This document shows, piece by piece, positions 34,002 through 42,179 of a stretch of 64,000 nt of DNA. Both the position numbers and the translations under genes were made by a program. Each line of letters opens with the position of its first letter. Position 1 is the first letter of the stretch. This DNA comes from Trissonchulus latispiculum (Eukaryota > Nematoda > Enoplea > Enoplida > Ironidae): contig JASAND010010598.1 in assembly GCA_030248195.1 (NCBI GenBank), positions 62,001-126,000 of the forward strand, given 5' to 3'. Under the pieces are notes generated by a model, which saw nothing but the letters and a program-made list of their open reading frames with translations, ran no database searches and was not told the DNA's origin.

Positions 34002-34410
34002 CTAAATATCCTTTCCTAGTTTTTCAATCTTTTCAAAAGCAAAGGCTCGTTCCCTGACTTCATCGAAGTTGTTGGGACCTTCTCTACGCCTGGCGAGAGA
34101 GTAAAAGTATTCATCCAGCACAAACTGAATTCGATTCATCAAAGGAAGCCGATGCAGATTAGGCTCAGAATTAACGCCAGAACTATCCTTTCCCTCCAGC
34201 ATTAGTCTAATCTTATCGTAGGTTCCCAGGAAGACAAATCCGCCGATAGATATCCACAAAACCCGGGGCACCACTCCGGCAAACAGGCCGGGAATTCCGC
34301 GATCCGACAGGATTTCTCGAAAGGCATCGGCTATGCCGAGTCGCATTCCTCGCTGCAGCTTTCGACGTAGCATAATTCGACTCTTGGCGACGTCTAGGGG
34401 AGTCGTGACG
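34002..34410 (-). pseudogene. SLC25A26: Duplicated terminal exon of SLC25A26 (copy 1), splice acceptor lost
   Basis: Reads as the third repeat and C-terminal extension of the SAM carrier. The frame is intact from TPLDVAKSRIM to the stop at 34002. The visible protein differs from copy 2 (38624-39033) by only about four residues: F/L, E/V, D/N and T/S in AKTR/AKSR. Other nucleotide changes are mostly synonymous. The acceptor TTTTAG|CCGTCAC of copy 2 reads GTTTAA|ACCGTCAC here, so AG is lost. No first exon lies upstream within this copy. The homology extends through the 3' UTR to about 33773. It could be a decaying duplicate, or an alternative terminal exon using another acceptor (CCCCTAG at about 34398). 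Confidence 0.75.
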
Positions 34411-34576
34411 GTTTAAACAGAATAAGGAATACACGATACAAACATCAAACAACTCAAAAGGCAGGTGATTTTTGCACTATTTTTCTGTATTTTGCAAAAT
34501 TTTTAGCATTAAAGGATGCATACAGTTCTCCTGGTTATATATAACAGACAAAATCAAGTAGTGTCCTTTTTCTGAC

Positions 34577-37226
34577 GACCGGCCGGCCGGTGTCGTATAA
34601 TATTTTCCCCCGTGATATTTTCCCCCCTATAGGGTATAATATTTTCCCCCCGTGATATTTTCCCCCCTTTTCACAGGGTCTATTTTTCTATTTTAATCTT
34701 GAGCCTTTTGTTTTCTTTTAATTTTTGTCTCGGAACCCCAGTGGCCGGGCGGTCCGGCACTCGCCCGTTTTCTGGCTGAGAGTCAGAACAGCCCTGTTTT
34801 CTGGGGCTCCGGTGTGATATACGTACTAGCAAACTAGCTTGTAAATTTTTCTTTATCGAACCCACGGTTCGTTTTGCTATGAAGCGGGTCTTTTTGTACT
34901 CTAATTCATGACAGCTATAGTCGGGAACGTAAATCGGTGCTTATTTTGTTGCTCTGTTTCTTCGTTTTAGTACTTTTGTCGTCTGTTACTTTATATTTGC
35001 TACTTCTCTTCTTCTGTGTGTTCTAGGTTGTTCTGTGTTTGTGTTGGACCCCCCTGGTCCTCCTGATCTTGGTGTCGTGGAAGTGCTCCCCTATCCTGTG
35101 GCTCTGAAAACGTGCCGGTCTGTGGAGCACGTGTTAGCAGTGATGGCCTGGCTTTGCTCTGATCGGTGCTGGTTGTGGGTGCTCTGTCGCCTTTTGGGAC
35201 TTTGTTCTTTTGGGCGTCTTGTTGCCGCCCTGTTTGCTCTTTGTCCAGGGTGTTCTGGATTGGCTTCGTGCTGTCTGGCCTGGTTGACTTTCAGTGCCTT
35301 TGGAGGCTTTGTGATGCTTTCGGTTTGTCCGCTGTGTGGGGCTCCTGATGTGGCCGGGCTGGCTTCCCCGCCCTGGCGTTCCTGGATGCCTTGTTGTCGG
35401 TAGCCGCGCTCTGTGCGCGACTGGGCCCGGTGTAGTTGCTGTGCGCCGCTTTCTATGGCCGGCCAGCCGCTGTCTGACTTTATGATTCCGAGCCGTCCTC
35501 TCCCCGCGCTTCTACGAACACTGGCACTCCACTGTTGTGCATTTTATTGTGATTTTGTTTAACTAGTTTTGCTTTATTCTACTTTTTGATTTGATGATTA
35601 GTTTTGATTTTTCTTTTTCACTTGCCTGGTTGTTGTCTTACTAAGACCGTAGGCCAATTCGTGCTATAATTTTGTTGTTTTCTACCTGCTCTGTCTGTTT
35701 CTTTATAAATCTTGCGTTTTTAGGTAATTTATTCCTCGTGGTTGTAAAGTGTTGGGTGGGGTTCAGCTGAGTACCCCCTGTTGCTGTCCCCCGCTCCGGT
35801 GCGCGGGTGAGTTGTAGTGTTGTTTGTCTTGTTGTCGTTGGTGGGGATAGTTTCCCTAGTAAGTCGATCGGGGGCAGCCGATTATTTTTGTTTAAAATGG
35901 CGTCGAAAGTTGGTAGTGTGCCTAGTGGCACGAAAGTCTGCCCGGATACGCGGTGTGTGCCGACGTTTTTAGCTGATATTTTCGTCTTTAACAGTTTGTT
36001 TTATCCACTAACTTAAATATAGAGTGCGCACTCGAAAATTTTATCCCTAAAATTTTTCGGACTTTGTACTAATTCGGTGGACGCGCCGCACCGGGGCTGG
36101 CGGCGGCAAGAGGGGGTATTTTGTAGAATATAGGATACGCCAATGTGCTAAGCCTAAGTTCAGAGAAACTGACTGTGAATAAGTAAACAACATTTTACGA
36201 ATAATCAACCTAAAATTAGCATTGCCTAATCTTGTGGCTTACTATGAGTCATACACCTGAGCAAGTTCAAGATAGCTAAACGAGTTCAGTTGAAGTGTGG
36301 GTTGTCTTGTGGGTAGGTTGTCTGTTGCTGGACCAGCCAATTCTGCTATTTTTGTACTTGCCCATTTTATTTGAATAGTTTGTAATTTTGGCCAATGTTT
36401 TGTGCGAGTAATGTACAGTTTATTTTGATACTTGAATAAATAACTCTGCTGGTACATAAATTCTTGGAATTTACAAGCGAGCCCTATTCTAGCATAGTCG
36501 CAACCAAATACGCTCTAGAGTTTTATTGAAGTCTGGACATCGCACAACTGAGTCGAGAACTTGAAAACAGCTAGAAAAATGACTAAAAACAAAATTTCAT
36601 CATGGTTCAGAACAAATACAAAGCTTAGGATTTTTTTGGCTGGAAGGATCAAAATATTCCACCTTGAAAAAATCAGAAGTTTCAAGAAGACAACCTTACT
36701 AAAAACAACAGTTGTTTATAATTTGCGGGAGGAAAATTTAATGGATATTTAGCGGTGACAAGTGTGAAAAATATGAAACAGTGCTGTAAAAATGCATTAT
36801 AATATTAAAAAAGCGTTGCAGATTTTAGAAAATTTGTAAAAGCGGCAAAAAGCCTGTTAAAGATCCGAAATTTTACAACTCGTAAAAACTTTTAAAATTA
36901 GAGTTCCAAATTGAAAGAAAAGCAAAAATTTTACAAACATATTTATAGTTATTAACAGTTGCAAAATTAACTTATTAACAAAACAGTTAAATAATAACTA
37001 AAATTACTTGTAAAATTGTTTTCAGCAGTTTACTTACAACTTACCAACATGTCAGCAGAGTTGCTGTTTTGACCCTGTTAAATTTGCGGCATCATATAGC
37101 TGGGTTTCATTTAGAGGGGGGATATTATAGCTGAAAGGGGGGAAAATATCACGGGGGAAAATATTATACCTTATAGGGGGAAAATATCACTGGAGGAAAA
37201 ATATTATACGACACCGGCCGGCCGGC
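34577..37226. mobile_element. 2.65-kb TIR element, CCGGCCGGCCGGTGTCGTATAA ends
   Basis: Left TIR 34577-34676 and right TIR about 37127-37226 match in reverse complement. Each TIR carries two tandem blocks TATAATATTTTCCCCC(C) GTGATATTTTCCCCCC separated by TATAGGG. The interior holds a GC-richer part (34700-36100) with long frames on both strands (35035-35403 +, 35641-35931 -) that show no recognisable domain, and an AT-rich part (36200-37110). I found no transposase. It lies between the two SLC25A26 terminal-exon copies. Confidence 0.7.
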
Positions 37227-37325
37227 TGCTTCTGACCCGGCCGGCCGGCCGGGTGATGACCGGCGGCCTGCCGGATTGGCGGCATAGTGGGCCGGCCGGC
37301 CGGGTTTTCCTCGGCCGATCAATAA
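37205..37325. repeat. GGCCGGCC-rich cluster
   Basis: Repeated GGCCGGCC and CCGGCCGG octamers in a 120-bp stretch, partly overlapping the right TIR. A similar cluster lies at 39800-39900, and shorter runs at 34577-34592 and 39262-39297. Confidence 0.7.
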
Positions 37326-37396
37326 CTTCGCTAACCCGGGATAACTTTATATGTTAAAGATAGCCAAGTTAACCCGGGTTTAGACGTTGATAACAT
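37326..37396. mobile_element. Remnant of the CAGGGGCC..GTTATCAACG MITE
   Basis: GTTAACCCGGGTTTAGACG followed by TTGATAACATTGGCTCT matches the right half of the element at 59862-59995. Confidence 0.6.
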
Positions 37397-37828
37397 TGGC
37401 TCTAGAAGTCGAAATAATTTTAATGTATCGAAATAAGTGGAACCATGGATGTATAGAACGGAATCTTGAACAATGAGTAACTGTGTACAGTGATTAGTGA
37501 AAGTCACTGTCTCATTACACGCACATGGTAAAGTGACTCTGTGCTACTGTAGCTGTCAAATTTTGACCTGATTTTGAAGCTAATATTGTTTGAATCAAAA
37601 TAAATCCGACAAAATTCGATCCTACATATTTTAGCTCAAGGTTTGCCTTTCATCTGTCAGTCAAATTAATCCTTCACTAGTTCTATCTTTCATGGAGGGA
37701 AAGGATGAAGCAGCAGCCAGTGGGGATTCAAATTTGGGCGGATGGGAAATTTCCAAATTAAACTAACGTTAATCTGTCTCTGGGAACTCAATTTTTGATT
37801 TTCGTTTTGTAATTGCGGAGTTATCGCA
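37397..37828. other. Spacer, no gene seen
   Basis: AT-rich DNA without recognised features. Confidence 0.4.
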
Positions 37829-38107
37829 TCCCCAAGGATTCGTGGACTGGTGGACATTTAGACTATAGGTAAACTAAAACCAGGCCCCGGCAACAATCGG
37901 ACGTACACAGAGTTAAGTGGGTCGCAATTTTTCGACCGTCTCCGCTTTTTCTCATTGACACATATTTTGTACTTTCTATGGGCATGCAAAACCAGACAAG
38001 TTCGTTTGTTGCAAAACTTTTCCTATCATTCACAACAAACGTGACCACTACATGTGCCAAACCTAGGAGAATGAAAACAGGAAAATTTGTCTGCCACCAA
38101 AAGTTTA
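37829..38107 (+). repeat. Dispersed repeat D1, copy 2
   Basis: Aligns with 6392-6690 from GGTGGACATTTAGACTATAG to the AAGTTTAAAC end, with the same GTTAAG...GTCGCAATTTTTCGACC core. Confidence 0.8.
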
Positions 38108-38110
38108 AAC

Positions 38111-38262
38111 GCGTACCTGGTGCTAGAACAGTTTTCTACACGCTCACTCAATTGTATGTTTGTGTAGAGGCTGGAAAGTGACCAGCTGCTGATAGACGAT
38201 TCTGGATTCAACACATAACCATATAAGCGAGTGAGCGTACAGAAAACTGTAACTAGGTACGC
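38111..38262. mobile_element. GCGTACCT TIR MITE, about 152 bp
   Basis: Left arm GCGTACCTGGTGCTAGAACAG and TTTTCTACACGCTCACTC pair with GAGTGAGCGTACAGAAAAC and TGTAACTAGGTACGC on the right. The module CAG-TTTCTGTACG-TCACTCG recurs inside the CAAGAGTAC MITE at 39466-39488, so the families share parts. Confidence 0.75.
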
Positions 38263-38335
38263 ATTTGCGAGGGTGTGGGGTCCAATCTATGAAGGGAGGC
38301 AACCGTTACTGTGCAGATCATGCCTCCAGCCTAAT

Positions 38336-38386
38336 AACTAAGAGTATGACGCTTGTCACACTCTTAGTTATTATGTACTCTTGCAG
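38336..38386. repeat. Isolated end of a CAAGAGTAC MITE
   Basis: CTAAGAGTATGACGCTTG pairs with TCACACTCTTAG and is followed by TTATTATGTACTCTTGCA. Only one terminus is present. Confidence 0.6.
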
Positions 38387-38623
38387 GATGGGAAGCTTTG
38401 GGGTGAACCAGCGGCCTGATACCTCCGGAAAGCCGGAAAACCTTTTCTTTCCAGCCAACCTACCCAGATATCCAGCCTAATTTTACCACTACCAAAAATT
38501 TAACAAAACCAGCTTTAATAAACTAACAAAATACTACAGACAAATTACAAAATACAAATACAATTAACAGAAAAACAGAAAATAGCTAATTACACAACAA
38601 ACAAAACAACTTTTAAAAAAGTA

Positions 38624-39033
38624 CTAAATATCCTTTCCTAGTTTTTCAATCTTTTCAAAAGCAAAGGCTCGTTCCCTGACTTCATCGAAGTTGTTGGGAC
38701 CTTCTCTACGCCTGGCGAGAGAGTAAAAGTATTCATCCAGCACAAACTGAATTCGATCCATCAAAGGAAGCCGATGCAGATTGGGCTCAGAATTCTCGCC
38801 AGAACTATCCTTTCCCTCCAACATCAGTCTAATCTTATCGTAGGTCCCCAGAAAGACAAATCCGCCGATGGATATCCACAAAACCCGGGGCACCACTCCG
38901 GCAAACAGTCCGGGAATTCCGCGATCCGACAGGATTTCTCGAAAGGCATCGGCTATGCCGAATCGCATCCCCCGCTGCAGCTTTCGACGCAGCATAATTC
39001 GAGTCTTGGCCACATCCAGAGGCGTTGTGACGG
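38624..39033 (-). CDS. SLC25A26: SLC25A26 exon 2 (terminal coding exon, copy 2)
   Basis: Acceptor TTTTAG|CCGTCACAACG at 39034-39035; the codon G|CC joins exon 1 (phase 1) to give AAAVTTPLDVAKTR, as in other SAM carriers. Encodes the third mitochondrial-carrier repeat (TPLDVAKTR, GIPGLFAGVVPRVLWISIGG) and a C-terminal extension of about 45 residues beyond the usual end of the family, rich in Arg/Glu and ending KLGKDI. Stop at 38624-38626. Confidence 0.88.
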
Positions 39034-40718
39034 CTAAAATAGACAAACAAATACATGATATAAAAATCAAACAACACAACAGATTGTCTCCTACCTACTA
39101 CACACCTTCGCCCCATGAAAATGGACATAATATGTGACACAACCTATGCTCTGTACGCTGATGGCTGAGCCCCTACATGTTGGTAGCCACTCATGTTAAG
39201 CTCACTCTTGCTCTATGTTAAGGTCTAGGGCTCAGCAGTAGGTTGTTGGCAGTAGGAAAACCCGGCCACAACCCGAACAGCTGGCCGGCAGGCCGGTCTT
39301 CAGAACCAAGACAATACTTGATATTATCAAGAGTACATAATAGATAAGAGTATGACAGCTGGCAGCTTCTTTGTTATCAGCTGCAGGTACATGCTCTGCA
39401 CGCTAACGGCTGACCCCATACACAAACGTGTACCTAGTGACCCCCCCACAAATTAGTACCCAGTACAGGTTTCTGTACGTTCACTCGCCGTATCTTTACG
39501 TGTTAAAGCTCGAAAACACAACGCCTGCGAGCGTCTAATTTGTGTCTGCTTCGAGCTTTAGAACGCTAAGATAGCGGCCAAATTCGTTTGAAGAGAGCAT
39601 ACACGTTTGTGGGGGGGGGGGTCAGCCGTTAGCGTGCAGAGCATGTACCTGAAGCTGATAACAGAGAGCTTGCGAGCTGTCACACTCTTATCTATTATGT
39701 ACTCTTGATATTATCTGTTATACATAACCAGGAGTAACTGTATGCATCATTTAATGCTAAGAATATTGCAAAATACATGAAAAATAAGGCAAAACTGGCA
39801 CCGGACGGCCGGCCGGTTTGCATTACCCGACCAGCCGGCCGGGTTCCCAAGCCCCGCCGGCCGGGTCCGGCCGGCCGAGTCAAAAAGCCGGCCGGGCAGC
39901 AACACTACTCAGCAAGTGCTGTTCTCGAGCAAAGTACTTTCCGTGAATATTCAGCAAATTTTAATTTTTTCTTTGAAAAATAGAAGAAACATCTCCTTTT
40001 CTATTGACTGCTGCTGACAGGCTACTATTTCTATCATTTTCTAAAAAATCTAATCTCACAAAAATTGTAAGTTTAACATTTCAATTCTGCTGTGTGTATT
40101 TTAAAATTTTAAAATAAACAATCATAAATCCACACCGGCTGCAACAGATCCAGCCACACATCCACAGAGCGCACTGCGGAGTCCTGTGGTCTCCTCCACC
40201 CCGGTGGCCCGTTTCTTGAGCCACCGGCTCTTCAGAAACTCCCACAGGGGAAACTGGATGGCAGAGAAGGGAATCTCACGAAACACCGTCACTCCGTAGC
40301 CTCGATAGAACCCCGCCAGCCCATCGCGACGCAAAATCTCCCCAATCAAAATCCGCGTCTTCACGTAGGGATTGGCCTGGGCCCGCTGTTTGACCACTTC
40401 CGTGGGCACGCGAAACAGGCAGGCCACCGCTTCGCCTGCAGAAGCCGCGGTCAGCGTACAGCGCATACTGTCTGCGCTGCGCTCCGGCCAACTGCTGCGC
40501 ACCAGGACGTAGGTACTGAAAAAGGCAGCCGAGCCGGGAGCCGAGCCGGCCAGAATCGACGGAATGCCGGCATAGATCCGCCGAAAACCGCCGGCCCGGG
40601 CAAAGCCTTCCCGGCTCTGCAGGCGGGTCTTGATGGTGTCCAGCGGGAAGAGGGCCACATCGACGGCCAGGCCGGCGGCAGCGCCGGCCATCAGGGATTC
40701 GGCAAATGAATTGCTCAT
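38624..40718 (-). CDS. SLC25A26: Mitochondrial S-adenosylmethionine carrier (two coding exons)
   Basis: Imports S-adenosylmethionine into the mitochondrial matrix in exchange for S-adenosylhomocysteine, through the inner membrane. Coding exons 40718-40136 and 39033-38624 total 993 nt (330 residues plus stop); family members are usually about 270-280. Three carrier repeats are visible by their signatures: FPLDTIKTR (residues about 23-31), VPTEVVKQR (about 104-112) and TPLDVAKTR (about 199-207). Motifs SREGFARAGGFRRIYAGIPS and FREIPFSAIQFPLWE are SAM-carrier-like. The start ATG at 40718 gives a normal N-terminus (MSNSFAESLMAGAAAGLAVD). The 1.1-kb intron holds a MITE at 39328-39707. Exon 1 is much more GC-rich than its surroundings. 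Frame intact. Confidence 0.92.
39328..39707. mobile_element. CAAGAGTACATAATA MITE, member 2, 7-bp TSD ATATTAT
   Basis: 380 bp, in the SLC25A26 intron. Perfect direct repeats ATATTAT at 39321-39327 and 39708-39714. Ends CAAGAGTACATAATAGATAA / TTATCTATTATGTACTCTTG. Inner part CGCTAACGGCTGACCCC and its mirror GGGGGTCAGCCGTTAGCG are shared with the other members; an inner hairpin AAAGCTCGAAAACACAA / TTCGAGCTTT lies at 39513-39560. Confidence 0.92.
39800..39900. repeat. GGCCGG-rich cluster in the SLC25A26 intron
   Basis: Eight or more CCGGCCGG/GGCCGGCC-type palindromes in 100 bp. Confidence 0.7.
40136..40718 (-). CDS. SLC25A26: SLC25A26 exon 1 (first coding exon)
   Basis: 583 nt, encoding the first two carrier repeats. 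The donor is read as GCAGCCG|GTGTGG; without splicing the frame ends five codons later. A TTTAG acceptor just upstream of the ATG (about 40738-40742) suggests a non-coding first exon further 5'. Confidence 0.9.
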
Positions 40719-40854
40719 GGCAGGCAGGGATGGATCTAAACAAAGTTAAAAACAAGTGAAAAACGCCTGAGTCACTGCAGTCCCTGCAGTCACCAAGGCA
40801 AGTATTAGTCCGAAACAGGAGAAGAGAGCCAGTTGGCGCGGTGAGCACTTTTAC

Positions 40855-41205
40855 CAAGAGTACATAATATAAGAGTGTGCCACTGGGCACACTCCATGTT
40901 ATCGGAGCAAAAACTATGCTCTGCTCGCTAACGGCTCACCCCCCCCCCCGCAAATCAGTACCTAGTCGAAACTGGGGTACGCTCACTCGCTCTATGTTTA
41001 TGTGCTTAAGCTCGAAAACACAAGCAGTGCGTGCGCGAATTTTGTGCCTGCTTCGAGCTTTAGAACACAAACATAGCTCACAAAATTCTTTGAAGTGAAG
41101 GATCTAATTTGCGGGGGAGGGGGTGGGCCATTAGCGAGCAGAGCAGTTTTTGCTCTGATAACAGAGAGTGTGCCTAGTGGCACACTCTTATATTATGTAC
41201 TCTTG
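40855..41205. mobile_element. CAAGAGTACATAATA MITE, member 3, 7-bp TSD CTTTTAC
   Basis: 351 bp, immediately upstream of SLC25A26. Perfect direct repeats CTTTTAC at 40848-40854 and 41206-41212. Ends CAAGAGTACATAATATAAGA / TCTTATATTATGTACTCTTG. Inner hairpin AAGCTCGAAAACACAAGC / GCTTCGAGCTTT. Confidence 0.92.
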
Positions 41206-41212
41206 CTTTTAC

Positions 41213-42179
41213 CTAGATTTAGATTTCGAGCTTTTACCTAGACTTTTACCTCTTTTACCTAGAACATTTACTGGAGCTCCTCCTTGGTTGGTCATGTAGT
41301 ATATACAGCCAGCTCGGCTTTCTGTACTGCAACATAGGAACAGCAACTTTACAACATTTTTATGTTGCAAAATTAATACGAGACTAGACTAATATAGTCG
41401 GTACAAAATGAAAGAATGCGTGTGGGGTGGGGATAGGAAGCTCTCTGGAAAAGAAGACCGAGCACCTAGTTGACGAAAAATATTCGAACAGGCTACTGTG
41501 AAGTTAGCGACGCGTCAACGCGCAGCACAGTAAGGCTGCGGTCCGCTGTAACGCTACAATGTCGCAGAAGCGTCGACCTGCGTTGTGATGAAACCGCGTC
41601 ACATTGTAATGTTACAACTAGCATTGGCTCTCTCCTGTTTCGGAAAGGCTTTGCAGTGATTTTTCATTATTTCTTTACAACTAGCAGCGGGCAGGGAAAA
41701 GTTCCAGCACCCCACTTGAGCTCTGCTTAGCTTCAACGCGTGCCTGTACACAGATGGGCTGCAAAGACTGGTGGTGACTATACCGAGCAGTTCAAGGGTT
41801 AACATCGAGACGAGGCTCCATTATAGCGAGCTATGGTAATGATTGTCAACTACCAGGGCACCTACTGCACGGTTGCAATTGCACTACATCAGATTTCTTG
41901 GTTTAATAACCCCGCACAAAGTGAAAAACTTTCCAGTGTCGATACTGTTACAATTACGAAATATAGGAACATTAGGGCTACTGAACAACTTGTGCTTTGC
42001 GGCTAGAATTGTAGCACAAGAATCAATAAGTCATGTAACTTACATGTTGTAAGGTTTTCCGAAGAGTACGTACGTACAGCTTCTGAATGTGGGACACAAC
42101 TATCCTGTCCAAAAAGGTCTGAGCTATTCTCCCACGAAGTAGCATTGGAGGATGTCACATTCTGTGGCACGAAAATTAG
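41213..42179. other. Intergenic DNA, no gene; includes LINE 5' UTR
   Basis: CpG-rich patch at 41500-41620 with the loose inverted pair CGCTACAATGTCG / CACATTGTAATGTTAC. The 3' part (about 42060-42179) is probably the 5' UTR of the following LINE; its true start is not visible. Confidence 0.4.

Larger units (their letters stand above)
39034..40135 (-). other. Intron of SLC25A26
   Basis: GT (40135-40134, GCAGCCG|GTGTGG) to AG (39035-39034). It contains the CAAGAGTAC MITE with its duplication and a GGCCGGCC-rich cluster at 39800-39900. Confidence 0.85.

Noticed and set aside
35035..35403. 122-codon Leu/Cys/Trp-rich plus-strand frame
   Set aside because: It arises from GC-rich TIR-element interior, overlaps equally open minus-strand frames and resembles no family; not called as a gene.
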